Source: Atopsyche davidsoni
Lineage: Eukaryota; Arthropoda; Insecta; Trichoptera; Hydrobiosidae
Reading direction: 5' to 3'
Assembly: GCA_022113835.1 (NCBI GenBank)
Contig: JAILWY010000004.1
Coordinates: 4,033,501 to 4,097,500, forward strand
Length of the DNA stretch: 64,000 nucleotides
The notes beneath the pieces are model-generated. The model ran no database searches and had not been told where the DNA came from. It saw nothing but the letters and a program-made list of their open reading frames with translations. How positions within the stretch are numbered: position 1 is the stretch's first letter; each line of letters opens with the position of its first letter. Both the position numbers and the translations under genes were made by a program. This document shows positions 1 to 13,600 of this stretch, in pieces.

Positions 1-1357
1 TCTTTATTGTGAAAACGTAAAACAAGAGAAGGGCATAAGGAAAACCCGGAAAATATTTAGCATAACAAAAAATTCTGCGAAACTCCTCCCTGTCTGAAAA
101 TATTATGAAAGGAAGTAGCTGCAGAGGAGCACACAAGGAATAGATCGGATATGGCTTCCTGCCAAAATACTTATGCGGAATCTTCTTTGGAATCATTCTA
201 TATTTTATCGTTAATAGGAATGTTAACCGTGTTATTTGGAGTTTGAAATTTTACGCAAGTTTTAATGGAGATATGGTAAATTCATATGGAGTAACCTATA
301 TTGTTTATTACATTAAATAATTTTGAATAAAATTAGTTTGGTACTTAATAAATACATATTTATATCAGCATTGTGATTTGAGCTTTAGAATAATACTAGT
401 ATAATACTCAAACGTAGTGCTTTGCCATGTTGTTTGATATCCGATATTATCCAAACATGATTAGACAGCAAGTACTTAGTTATGATATTTGAATTTAATT
501 TAATAATATATTTAATTATTTTTATTGATAAAAACGTTTTTGACACAAATTTTATGCCTGGAATTTATAAAAACCTGTTGTTATTTTTGACCAACATAAA
601 CTGTAATTTAATTGAAAACGTATTTTTCTTCAACGTTGATTAATTGTTATTTAAAACGTAAAGATTTATTACATGCCACCAACAATACCTTAAGAAAATT
701 ATGAAAAACATAATATGCTTTTATATTTATATTTTATTTTTAACTTATTTAAACGCTCCACCTTCCTGATTCACTCCATCCCAGACTGAAAATTCCAACA
801 TACAGTGGCGTACTATGTTCACTGAACTGAATTATTTTCATAAATCGGATATTTTATAACTATATTTCGGTTTGATGAACACGAGAGGACGCTCTGTGAA
901 GTTTACAGTTCAATTATTATGAAAATATAAGATTTAATCTGAAAACACCACCAGTTGGATATTTAAGTATAACTCGTTTATAAAATATTTTATTCTAAAA
1001 CCGAAGAAAATATATTGTGATTTCTTTAGGGTTTACTACTTGGTAACTTTATTCTCTGAGGTTCTCGGTGTTGTGAACATTTTCAGGAATTTTGAAACAT
1101 AGGTAAACAGCAAGTAATGATATGCAACCAAAATTCCCCAAACGTCGGAGAGTCAAAAACATCAAACAGCTGAAACCTCCGAGCGTTCCTGCTTATAGTT
1201 TATTTGTTTGTTTTTTAAACTCTCTGATATTTTATGTTGCTAGCTACCTATTATCACCCGTAAAATAAGAGCAGTTGTAAATCTCGTGCTACCACGTTAG
1301 TCTCTTTGAAGCTGGTCGTTTGTATTGTGGCTTGTACCCCCGCAGGCATCCTCGATG

Positions 1358-1390
1358 GAATGTTCCAGAACTTTATGTAATATTCTAGAA
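1358..1390. promoter_or_regulatory. heat-shock-element-like cluster
   Basis: GAA-tg-TTC-ca-GAA (1358-1370) is a perfect three-subsite inverted array of nGAAn units, the binding pattern of heat shock factor. Twelve bases further on, TTC-ta-GAA (1383-1390) repeats half of it. No adjacent gene or TATA box can be linked to it, and a single perfect 9-base match is only mildly unlikely in 64 kb. Confidence 0.25.
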
Positions 1391-3495
1391 ACACCTTCGC
1401 AGTTTAATCCTTCCACCGTATACTGAAAATCAGACGTGACTTATCTATTCAGATATATGACGAATACAATTATAGCGTCAATAGTCGTATTGCCACGGTG
1501 CTGCTGCTTTATTTCTACGTCTCATTTTTTAATCCCATAAAAAAATCTCATAGAAAAAAGGACGCTTATCTTCGGGATTTCCCCTGCAGGCTATATATTC
1601 AGTTATGTAATTAATTAGTGAGGTTTTACTTCGGGCCTTCCCCGCGGTGCCTATCGGTTATGTGACCTCAGGTGGTTAATCCAGTCTGGCCCTGGAGTCT
1701 CTTCCAGTGGCGGTTCATTGCTAAAACTATTATATATATGTATAAGTGGAGTTGTAAATTCAATATCTATTGAATTTGATGCAAACCATCACGCTGTGAA
1801 ATTCGAGAAAACTGATTTTCGCATTAGCACAATTTTACTGTATTTATATTTTGTCTATAAAAATGATTCAGTAAAAATATAAATATATACACATTTTCCT
1901 TATATATTTACAAAAAAATTAATGAGAACCACGTGAAGCAGAGAAGGGTGTAGATATTGTCCGTGTTGTGTTTTTTCGCTTAAGCGAGTTTGTATCTTTC
2001 GTGTTTTTCTGCGTTGAACATATTTGACAGTTTCACATAGACCCACCCCAAAAAGCTGCCCCTGGTCGCCACCCCTTAGCAGGTTACAGTCCAGGGAGTC
2101 CAGATTACTAGGCGGACGCGTCACAAATACTCAATACTACCTTGGGTATCGTTTTCTGTTTCAACCCCACAGTGTTTCCTTGAAACCTTTTTAAATAAAC
2201 GCCTGAATCCTGAAATTCACCAAGTTTTCTATGTGATTTTTATATAAATAAAATATGTGATTTTCTTGGCGTATTTGAGTTTTTTTAAATTTTATATTAC
2301 GTCCAAATCAAATAAAAATCAAATTAATAGGATTACTTGAATGACTATGAGATTACGAACATATTTTACAGTGTGCTCTTTCAGTCTCACTCACTTATGT
2401 TGGAGTATCACAAATAAACCCGATCTATATTGACCGAGTGTTATATAACTGTGTTTTTCAAGAATTGGAGACCACAAGTGGAAAATAAAACATACGAAAA
2501 CCATCGTATGGTATCATATAAATTTAAAAAATATATTACTGACGGTGTTTTTTTAATAAATGGTATTTATTTTCTCTGATCCTGGAAGCAATTAAGAACT
2601 TTTAAATTTTTAAGCAAAGAATTTTTAATGTAATTTTAATGAATCCCGAAACACAAAAATGCTTTTTTTGTATTAAGTATTTCACGAATTTTCAATTTAT
2701 TACAAGTATGCTAACGCAAATGGAGTGTTAAGAGCGAATGCTCTTGCCTTTAATATTTAAAGTCGTTTAAACTCAAACAAGCTTTCATGTCTAAAATTAT
2801 TTAATACTTTACTTCTTTTGTAATCCACGACAGACTGACTTTATTTGTAATACTCCAAATTTATTCAATAAGTATTAATTTAAAATATGTCTGTAATCTC
2901 CTAGCCAATTGGCTACCACCATTTGTTGATTTTTGAAACCTTATTATGTAAACAAACTAATTGATAAATTTAATAAGGTTTTTATTTAATGTAAAAAAAT
3001 GGTTTTCGTTTAATTGAATTTTTTTAAGGCACTCACTTGTGAAAATGAAAAATTATGCATCGAAAATAGCTTTCAGATTCGTTTGGCTGAAATTTCATGA
3101 CAGGAAGTCAGTGGTCTAAGAATATACCAATTTCAATGTGTTATGTGCACTTATATATTACATACTTTAAGTAAAGTTATATTGTAATTTTTTTCATTTG
3201 AAATTTTTTTTTTAGGAATTTACTTTTTTAATGCGACAAAATGAGATTTTACCTTTTGCATGTATTTGGATTTGAATTTAATTTGATGGTGTTTCTGTAC
3301 AACTTCTCCAAATCAATGCAACACGCAAGTGAATTTACTGTCACCAAATGTACGATACACGAAGTGTCGCGTTATATTGTATACATTGGAATATAATGAA
3401 TAATATATTCACAAAGTTGGGTGATTAGATCCATCTCCTAAGGTAGTGATATTTATATACAGCCTACAGCTGCGAGGCTGTTGTTACTGCGGAAA

Positions 3496-3503
3496 TGACG
3501 TCA
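3496..3503. promoter_or_regulatory. CRE palindrome TGACGTCA, copy 1
   Basis: This is a full 8-bp cAMP-response-element palindrome (CREB/ATF family consensus) in a locally GC-richer patch (about 3470-3560) that also contains GGGCGCGTGTG. It lies 5.4 kb upstream of the channel gene. Confidence 0.25.
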
Positions 3504-4402
3504 CAACCCTTCACTGAAGTTCCGGCAGCCCCGATAACGGGCGCGTGTGTCTTAACGAACCAAACAAAGTTATCTAGTTAACATCCCCTGCGAGCAAACA
3601 GGGCATGCAATGCATTGCAAGCAGTTGTGACATCCAAAAATCAATTGATGATATGATGTTTATTGTGTCACAAGCAAAATCGACATATTTAATAAACGAA
3701 TTCAGATATTAAGTTTACTCAATCAATCAAAAAGAAAAGTAACCAGCACTTGTGCTAAAACTTCAAATATTGATAGCCGGAAATAAGTTTTTGTAGCATT
3801 TACATTGTTTAATAGTTTTATTGATTTGTGAGACTCCCGATACTTTTGTAGATTTAATTAACCAATCCATCAAACTTTCTAGAAGCGTAAATGCTGTATG
3901 CTTGATATAAATATATATTCGTTATTATTCCGTATACTCAAAGATTGTTAACTTTTGTAAATAAAGCATATTTTACAAATATTTTTTTCTGCAACTAGAA
4001 AACATTCAAGCTCAATAGCTTCAAAGCGAAGTCTACAACCAATCTACTCGATAAGAGAATGATACCAAAAGAGAAAAGGCTGGTGCGTAAGTAAGCACAC
4101 AGTACCGAATATCAGATACAATTATAATTATGCCCAGTTAAGTCATAAACTGATACTATGATGTGTGAAAGGGTGGAATACACTTTTACTAACAACAACT
4201 TATTCGAGAAACAAGGTTCGCCTGTGTACATAGGTGCACATCACATAAAAGGGGTAGAAAGAAAAAGAAAGAGTAAAAGGTCAAATAACAGCTCCAGTTA
4301 ATGTTATTGCTTCACATGCTGATAAATATGATGGGGTCTTTCAGTGCTGTTGCTGCTGAGTTTTCCTCCCTCGTTATGGGGTTGTCGGTGAAGACGTTTT
4401 AA

Positions 4403-4410
4403 TGACGTCA
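4403..4410. promoter_or_regulatory. CRE palindrome TGACGTCA, copy 2
   Basis: This is a second full CRE, 907 bp from the first, in a similar context (AATGACGTCACA in both copies allowing one change) and again in a GC-richer patch ending in pyrimidine-rich TTTTCCTCCCCACAG. Confidence 0.25.
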
Positions 4411-7400
4411 CAGTAACGGCGTCCTCCCCTTTTCCTCCCCACAGCGATATTGCCATGTTTATACCGACCCAGTTGGTTATTATATTCGAACACTTTAAAG
4501 GCGAAATGTCGTTAAAGGGAGTGTATCCACTGTGCTCCTTGTTAAGATTACGTTTATTGGAAGATAGTAGTTGCCGAGACGGGCGATATATAGTATCGAG
4601 GTCACCATTACTTGCAAATAAACAAGTTATATCTTAGCCAATATTATCATCACCGTTAGATCCTTAATGGAACCATTTAGCTGGCTCCCTATTAGCCCAG
4701 TTGTTAAGGCAAAATCGGGTTCACAAAAGATTTTTTTTAATAAAACAATAATTATTAAGGTATTTGTTATGATGTGAAACCGTGTCAATTTTCTAATAAT
4801 TTTTAATCAACATTTTTAGGAATGAAATAAATTATTTTAATATTTTATGAATATTGAGTTGAGTACACTGGCTTGCAAAAATTCATTTGTCTTATACATA
4901 AGATAAAGATGCATGAAATAAGTACAAAAATTCTAATAATATTAAAAAAAAAAAAACATATTAACTTGAAACGTAAATCTTTGTAATATTGTATTGTATT
5001 GTAATTGTAAAAATAATAACATTAAATATGAAAACCGTAACTTTACTGGTCTAAAGATGTCCTTGAAAGGCAAAAGCGCTTAAACAAAATAGGCGAACAT
5101 CATTCTTATATTCTTATTCATATAACAGTTTAGTGTGAAGCTCTCACATACATATAAATTTTAATTACTATATTTATAAATTTCAATACAACAAATAGGT
5201 AAATCAACAAGAGAAGGTACTCTTTTTTTATGTAAGTAACAAGATTTTTTTTCAATCTATTATGGTGTTTGATATAACTGCCTAGTTTTATTTATATCGA
5301 TCAATTTATTTAGTAGAATTTATGTTTGGAAGAATCCCATAAAAATATTTTCGAAAGTAATACAAAATGCTTATCATATATTACCGTACCCTTCGATATA
5401 TTCCCCGGGCAAAGGTCGTAGATTTGTTTCGAATTTTGATAGAAATATTACAGTTTGAAAAGGATCTCGAGCCCTTGAATAGAAGGCTTCTATTCCAATC
5501 CACGCTGAAGCCTGAAAGAAATGTAATAAAAGAGCTAATTTTCTGGGGTGAAATGTATTCATATTTCAGGCATTACATTATACTTGTGAAAAGCTTTGAT
5601 ATTTTAACGGACTCTTTATATTTATTCAATATTTAATAATTTTTTTTTTTACTAAATATAATTTTCATGTTTGATTAATGATTTAAAAAAAAAACACGAT
5701 AAACTTTCACCTATAACTGAAAAATTTGACCGTTTATTTGACACCGGATCATGGCTCAACTGATTTCAATTTTCCGATACTGTGAAGGTTTTCTATGAAC
5801 CCCTAAAAAGCAATTTCCGTCTCTTCTTAGCCTAAAGGCTTCGAGAGTTGAGAACTCGGGGGGTGGTTTTGAAGACCCCCGGCATTATTCTTAAAAGTCG
5901 GCATCAAAATCTATCCAAACGACCCGCATTAGAATATTTAGGGAATCCATTACATAAGATAAACAAAGTTTCTGTATTATTTATAACTCAAATAATATCA
6001 TATATGCTGCAAAATTGTGTCTCCGATGCTTAGATTTATATAATAGTGTAATCATTTTTCATATAAATATATATGCGTATTGCTCAATTTAACTACAAGG
6101 CAGAGCAAACAAACGGATATTTTTTTATTATTGTTTCTAAAAATAACTACAACTCGTCTTATTTTACGGTCACACGTAAATAAATACCTTACCAGAGATA
6201 TGAAAAAATGAAAGCTCCCTGAAGCTTGGTAAGCTCCCTGTAACTCCCACATCCGCATCTGTCTGATTCTCCACTAAAAGCTCAGTCTCTTGAGGACTTA
6301 TCAGATTTAAGTGAACCTATAAGCCTAAAAGTTACGCTTTGTACTTAACATTATATTCATGCTTTTTAAATTTTATTATAATTATATTCGGCTCTTGCGG
6401 TTATCTGCTAAGAAAATTTTAATATTTTTTTGTTAAAGTAAAGGAGTTTTATAAAATAATACGATTCCATTTAGATTTTTATTTGATGTTAATATATATT
6501 TTTTTAATATCAACATGGTACGATTCTGTAACTACTCTTAACCTAAGCGTATGGAAAAAATATTTTTTTAATCTAGCCTAATTTTAGTAAGCAATATTAG
6601 TTAATCATAATAATTACTACGTTTGAAATTACTCTCGACGATTAATCATGTAACAATGATTAATTAATTTATTGAAAATTAAATTTTCAACACTTGTTTA
6701 TTGCGTAATATTGTGATCATTAATCTTGAAATCTAAATATATATAGCGACCCATAAAAAGCTCAGTACTTAGAAATATCCACGTAACCGCCAAATTGAAC
6801 CGACTGATAGGTTTTGTAAATAACCTTCTTTGCTTAATGGGTTTTCTTTCAATGGCGTAGATCTAAACCACGTTCATAAAAAGCCACACAGAGAAATACT
6901 GAAAAAGAATGAACGGGGAAAGAAACGGTTGATTTATGGCAATTGAGTCTTCATCGGTTGAGTGTGAACTACAAAAAGTTAAGAGTTAGTCTTCACTCGA
7001 AAGAACCGCCCTAATGGACATTAACCAATGAAATTATAACAAATTACAACCTTGGCTATTCGTTTAAGGTAATACTTGGCAAATTTGTAAATAAATTGAA
7101 TATAATCTTCATCATCTTTAAACAGTTGTTTTTTTTTTTAGTATGTATTACTACTGATACTTTCTTTCGCCATTTACCGGTTTCGGTGACATGCTAGAAT
7201 AAAAAAAAAAACAATTCACTAGAAGGTTTTGATTTCAATATAGCACTAATTGTAAATGTATTATAGCGGATAATATTACATTAAAGATGTATATTCGGAT
7301 GCAAAGCAGACATATTTAATTTATTGGCAGATATGCGCATAAAATTAGCGATACGTTGGCTTAGAAATTTCATTATGCAAAACCGCATCGGAATAAATGT

Positions 7401-8932
7401 CACTTTGAGAAATATATCGTTTGTTTGAATTTTGGATGTCCATTATTGTCAACAAATTGAATATTGTAATTATAGACGTTTTGTAAATATTCATTAACGA
7501 TAGTGTTATTAAAATAATTATTGAAGTCACTAATTTTACTATCAAATAGACTACATAAATTTATTTATCATTTATAGACTTTAATAACTGTGGATCTTTT
7601 GTTTAAATGAAATATTATTTCTAGATACTTAAATATATATTTTTTTTATTTTAATAAGATTATTATATAGTTATTTTTAAAAAATCAGAAATAACTCTGA
7701 TTATTTCTAGTGTATATCATAATTTTTGCCTCCACGTGTAAAGGTCGTGAACCCAATTTATTAATGGGGTAATTATTATTATTACAACCATACAAAGAAT
7801 ATTAAACACTCTGCAAGAAAACAACCAAATTTATGTTTTTCCAAAGTTGGCTCGATTGTTTGTAGTTATATAAAAACTATCTCGTCTCGCTCTGCTGTTT
7901 TATACGTCTTTTTATTGGAAAACTTTTTCATGCCTAGAAGTGAATAAACCTGAAAGATGAAAAATAAATATCTGAAAAAATAACGCATTCTACACGAAAT
8001 TTTTAACAATCCAAAATAAAATCAACAATGACAGATTTTTCGTAAAATATTTGATATCGTTAGAATTGGAGTCATTTGGGTTTAAATTTTAAACTTGTTT
8101 TTTTGCGAAAATGAAATGCATTATTTCCATAACTGCATGTCTATGCTTTGTTTTTATTAAAATATAAAAAAATCATTGGTTTTGCTGATGGTCAAATTTT
8201 CAGCGAGTACTTGAAAGTACTTGTCAAAAAATTCAAGTATAAATAAATGCAATTTGGACAGTTAATATCTTGGTTTTTCAGAAGAGATTTCATTGGATAT
8301 TCTTAAAAAATATATATAGCAGAATATGTCAGGAAGAATAGCCGCATTTTTTACAGCGCAAACAATTTTCTGTAATCTTTCCTTTCAACAGAATCAAGCC
8401 ACAATTTCATAATAGTAAAAAAAGCTGCAGTAAAAACGTGATATTCGCAAACGGGGGTGTTCAAAAGTAGGGTAGAGCCGGAATGTTAGTATGTGGTGAC
8501 AGAAGCCTGCCTGTGTTTGACCTCTGTAAGAACCTCTGGGGAGGACCAGACCTCGCATTCCGGATCCTCGTATCTCCACACGCCACCCTGGAGGGGACTT
8601 AGGGGTGCCGCAAGGCTCTATCTCCCTGCACCACACGTGGAGACAGGTGACATCTTCCACCTTCGTACTAATATGATAATAAATAAAACTTTAATACTAC
8701 AAATATCCAATTAATAGTTAGTGAATATATTTTTAAAAAAACGATGCAAATTGGGAATGATATTTGAAATATTTACTGTTATGAAATTTTATTCCTCAAC
8801 CTACTTTACCCTACTTTTTTTAAAAAATATTCTTTTATAACGTAAACCGATTGTCGATTATTATACTTTGCAAATAAAATAATCAAGAAGGAATTACTTA
8901 TTACTTTACGTATTACTCCGTTATAAAATATA

Positions 8933-10649
8933 ATGGCGATTCCGTGGTATCGAAGTATATTTCTTGCTTCTCCTAACAGTCCAAACTCCAAGCTTATTTT
9001 AAAGAGCAACGCTGCAGTAGAGAAGGAGAGACGGCGGCAAATTTCTTCAGGATATTACGCCATCCACCCTTTCAGTAGTTTCAGGCGAGTAAAGCTTTTA
9101 AATCTGATAAAGGTATCAATTACAAACTATATTGTGGACTTTGTTATTCTCATTGTGTTTTATTTCCAGAATTGTCTGGGACTTTATGATATCTCTGGTG
9201 ATACTTACTGTCACTTTACTAGAGACATTCGCTCTCAGCTTCGAGTACCTAGAGAGCAACAAGCAGCTCCCCATAAGCTATATGGGAAGAGTTATATTCA
9301 GTCTAAACATAATTGTCTTCGTTGATATTTTAATAAACTTTTATACTGGATTTTACGATCCATTAACCAAGTGCATTGTGCTGGATTGGAGCAAAATTAT
9401 ATACAACTACGCGATGAAGCGCCTCACTACCCACTGCTTTTTTGGCGTCCCGTGGTATTTCTTAGCGGTCTTCGAGGAACAGAAGGACGATTTTCACTTG
9501 CTGTATTCCGCGGAGCTGGATCTGAGGGATTGGTTTGCGATAGCGTGCATGACGAGGCTGTTACGATTCCCTGAGATCTCCAATTACTTGTTAGTCTTCA
9601 AGAGGCTAAGCATTCACCATAAGCTGTTTTATGAGATCTTGAACGGATTCATGTACACTTCATTTCTTTTTCATTTCTCTTCCTGCCTGCAAGTCAGCGT
9701 GGTTGGCTTGTCACAGTCACAGGACTTGACGCAAGTGTCCAATAGCTCGTGGCTGGTGCAGGAAGAATTTCACTTATTGTACTCCGAAAACATCGTCGGG
9801 CAATATGCCAAGTGCTTTTACCGATCTCTGACCAGCCTGCTGCTACAGATGGACGGAGTCACGATCAACGTCACGACCGAAGACCGCATGCTGACAAGCT
9901 TTCTACGCGTCATGGGTGTACTCAACCTCCTCTACATTGTCTCCTGCTTCCTTCGATTCTTCCGGAGATCTTTTGGTCCCTTGAAAAAGATTGAGGGAAT
10001 CAAAAACTTTGCCGATGAAATGGTAAGGCACAAACAGCTACCGCAGAGAAACAGGCAACAGATCGCAGAATACATTGATTTCAAATTTCATAAAAACCTA
10101 TTTTTCAATGAAGCTAATAATATAACACTACTATCTAAGACTCTACAGAAGGAGATTCAGGAGTTCGACTGTCGGGAATTTTTCGAAAAAGTCAATATAA
10201 TGAAGTTCGTATCAAAAAAGGCTGCGATCCGTCTGAGAGACTGCCTGAAGGAGGATATATACCTACCGGGCTACACATTTGTCCGCATCGGCACTTACAG
10301 AAACTGCTTGTACTTCCTTCGCTCGGGCACCCTCTCGGTGCAGGACATAAACGACGTGGAATTGGCACAATTGCGTGACGGCGCGTGCTTTGGGACGCTG
10401 TCACTCTTCTTCGAAGACGTCCAGAGGTGCTACAACGTGGAGCCGGTGGAGCCCTGCGAGATACAAATACTAGCCAGGGCTGAGTTCTTGTCCGTCATGC
10501 TGGACTACCCGGATGAGCTGGAAGCCATGAAGAAATTCACCCTAGAAAATATGCCACTCACTAAATTTGAAAAGAAGGTGTATAAATGTCCAGTTGTCAT
10601 TGGGAACATAATAAAGCCAACAGAACCAACGGCTCATTCGAGCTCTTAA
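8933..10649 (+). CDS. divergent HCN/CNG-like cyclic-nucleotide-binding channel (two exons: 8933-9084, 9170-10649)
   Basis: The spliced product is 543 residues, a six-transmembrane cation channel of the hyperpolarization/cyclic-nucleotide-gated superfamily acting in the plasma membrane. Residues 44-51 give the IHPFSSFR motif before S1. S1 is about 57-78 and S2 about 91-111, with the typical VDILINFYTG signature. An S3 region lies near 136-152 and an S4-like segment (TRLLRF...FKRL) at 172-196. S5 ends in FHFSSCLQ (218-225), the counterpart of the family HWSACLQ. Pore loop about 262-284, S6 293-312, then C-linker and cyclic-nucleotide-binding domain about 390-508 (LRSGTLSV, FGTLSLFF). The filter position reads QMDGV instead of GYG, S4 has few basic residues, and the FGE glutamate is Thr, so gating and selectivity are probably altered. 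The start is the only ATG after an in-frame TAA at 8924-8926; a further upstream exon remains possible. AATAAA at 10896 is a likely poly(A) signal. Confidence 0.88.
9085..9169 (+). other. 85-bp GC-AG intron in channel gene
   Basis: The upstream and downstream open frames are offset. The only junction that joins them in phase and restores the family motif (HPFSSFR followed by IVWDF) uses donor TCAG|GCGAGT at 9084/9085 and acceptor TTTTATTTCCAG at 9169. The nearby GT at 9089 leaves the wrong phase (it would read through N-C-L-G-L-Y and meet no channel sequence). AG|GCRAGT is the known strong consensus for the minor class of GC donors, and the acceptor has a good pyrimidine tract. Confidence 0.75.
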
Positions 10650-13600
10650 GTTTTTTTTTTAATATAATACTTCACAACTCACGGCTGCTCAACAGTCCTT
10701 CATCAATATAAAACGTTGTATTATAAATTTACAACATACAACTGTGGCGTGCGGTGAGTCTTAAATCCAGACAAGCAGCTTTCGCTATATGTACTTTACT
10801 CAAAAATTTCTGATATATCAAGTGTAGAATATAAAACGTCGCAGGTATTAGAGTAAACTAAGATTTTTTCTCAAAGTATTCCAGGTAAACTCTGAAATAA
10901 AAGCGGGATGAAATATTTGCTACCTCCATCACTACCCCGCGTCAATAGCTTTCAGTTTTCAGGTCAGCGGTTAGAGATTCCTCAGGTTTCTTGCCACGAG
11001 GGAAGTTTATGATCAGCCCTTAGGCCGCATTGTCAACACGGCCCACTGTTCATGCCCGGAGATAAAAAGCTAACGGCTTTATCCTTCACCCTAGCAATCC
11101 CAACCCTTCCCAGGCATTAAAGGCGACTGATAAACGACGGGATTGTTTTCAGGATGCTCTCACCTAGAAATATTCAAATAGATCTGACGATTCAAGGATT
11201 TCATTTCTTTGAAGATGATATCACTAAAGAATTTTAAAAGAGCCTTTATATGCGTTAACTCGTAGAAAATAAACTATTTTTAAAATTTAAAAAAACGATT
11301 GTATTTATTGTAAGTCTACCAAACTATGATTTTTAAAGAAACACCATTCGTGTTATTCAAAATAAATACATTGATAAAACAAGGAAAAAACATCCTTTTT
11401 GGACAATATATAAAAAATTAAAAGTTTGTTAAAAATATACTTTTTTTATGTTTAAAAAAACTCAAATCTAAAAGCTCCGGCCTTTGTATTTTTTTATTAT
11501 CAGTTGGCAAAAATAAATTGGATTTAGAACTCAGATATAAAAACCAATAAATGTTACGGCCTCATGAATTTACCTATAGAAATAATAATAAATAACAAAC
11601 AATTTTTACAACATTTATTTTTTTAATATGTCGACAAACTATAGTACACACAATTGACATTATAAATAAATTTCATATGAACAAAAATGTTTATTCAAAA
11701 TACACAGTTTCCACTAATTAATAACAAATAAAAATCAAATAATAAAAATATATACATACATTTATTCACATCAAATATTTTCTAATCACAATCTAATCTA
11801 AGTATATTTTTAGCAATAAATGTTTTATATATTTTTTGTTATATTTATAATTTTAACTGTAAAACCAGTTTTACTATTTAAAGATTTAATCTTTGTTTAT
11901 TAGTTTTATTTAGTATAATTTTAAAAACCTAATTTTTATAATTTCTATACATCGATTAAATACATATAATATTTTCCACGTGATAAATATCCTAGGGTAC
12001 AATTTTTCACCTTTGAGTTTCACTCATTAACTTGGTGTTTGGTCCTCAAATGGATTCATTAATGAAATTTTTTATTTCAGCACATTACCCGGTTCACTAT
12101 CTATTTTCACATTAAATAAATGTTTATGCTAACTTTTTTTAATTTGGTGTACTTGAATAATTATTTTTAAATGTTAAAACGCTGTTTGTTTTTAAATAGC
12201 TTTAATATGTTTGTAGCGTTAGATTTACAAATATAATGTAAGGATATTTTGTTTTTCACAAAATGTGGCCGAGGCTTCAAATTAGTTTGCATTTACATAT
12301 TGTTAATTTTAATCATTCAAAATAAATCCATACTTCTTGATGCTGCTTGAAAAAAATAAGATAATTCACATATTTCAATTTGTAAAGGATACCTATTTAT
12401 AATAAGTTTAAACGTTGAACTGGTTTGATTTTTTTAAATGTTTTTAAAAATGTTCATTTTATGATATTGATAGTTAATTTAAATTAAAACTAAATTGACA
12501 GAAATAAAGATAAAAAGTCGATGCGTAGAAGTCTAGGCATTTTTTTTTTTCATTTTTAAAGACAAAAAAAATTGATTGTTTTAATAAATATTATTTTCTG
12601 CTACATTACACTTTATAATAACATTGGTACTGTTTTAGATATTTAACCACGAATTATGGATATATCTGCTTCTACTAGATATATCTAATGTGGGTATATT
12701 TTTTTTCCTGAAATATTCAGGAGGCATTGAAAATAGAGAAAAACTAACAAGATTATTTTAAAAACCTTATTAATAAAAATTTAATTAGAAGTAGCAAGTT
12801 TTTTTAATAATGTTAAGTTTTCATCAGAATACTTTATATGCTCTCCAAAATATACGGCAGTTTTTTGAGATAAATTCAAAATTACTTTGGGTTTTAATGG
12901 TTCATTTTGTTTTGAAGTTAATTAATAATTGTATGCAAATCAGTAGCAAAAAAATAGATAAAATTTGCGACTGGCTGTAAGAATGTGTTGTATTTTATAG
13001 GTTAGCCTAGTTAATTCGTTATCATAAGAATTTACATATTTTATATTAAAATGAACTTTTTTTACCTATGTAAATCTTTGTGAACACAGTTTAGTTTAGT
13101 TTGGTAGATAACTATTGACGTTTCATACAATCATCAAATAATAAAAAGTTTAAAAAAGATCTCCAAGGTATAAAATAAGCTAATATACAAATCCTAGATC
13201 ACATTCTATGGTAATACTGCTACATTTTACAACCCCAGAGCAAAGCTGTCATAATTAAGTTAACATTTTTTTTATTTTAACGAAACAAATTAGAGATTAC
13301 AAAGTTTTGGTAATAAACAAAAATTTAACGTTTTATAAAATAAAGATTTTATATCATCGGATATAATGTATTTTTTTATTTAATGTTTACTTTAATAATA
13401 AAAAAATTTTCTAAAAAAAAACGTACAGGTTAAAACGATTATAACTTTTTTTTAAAATTTATTTACAACAATTCTGGTCTGAGGTACTATTTATTGAAGT
13501 TTAACGCTGAATTATTTAAATCGGTTATTTTTTAAGTACAATCTAATACACAGATATATATGTAAACATATTTTCAAATATATTTTTTAAATTTAAATAT

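Larger units (their letters stand above)
1..8932. other. AT-rich non-coding region upstream of channel gene
   Basis: I find no convincing gene here. Short open frames (for example near 4455, 5367 and 5848 on + and 1900, 6052 and 7345 on -) show no protein family, no codon bias and no flanking splice sites. The stretch holds homopolymer tracts, a perfect 14-bp palindrome centred on CCAATTGG at 2902-2915, a heat-shock-element-like cluster near 1358 and two full CRE palindromes near 3.5 and 4.4 kb. A GC-richer patch at about 8495-8655 is open on both strands but cannot be assigned. Confidence 0.6.

Noticed and set aside
8495..8655. Upstream exon of the channel gene
   Set aside because: The patch is GC-rich and ends in a usable donor (GAGACAG|GTGACA), but there is no in-phase acceptor before 8933 and the peptide does not match the family N-terminus. 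It is also open on the other strand.
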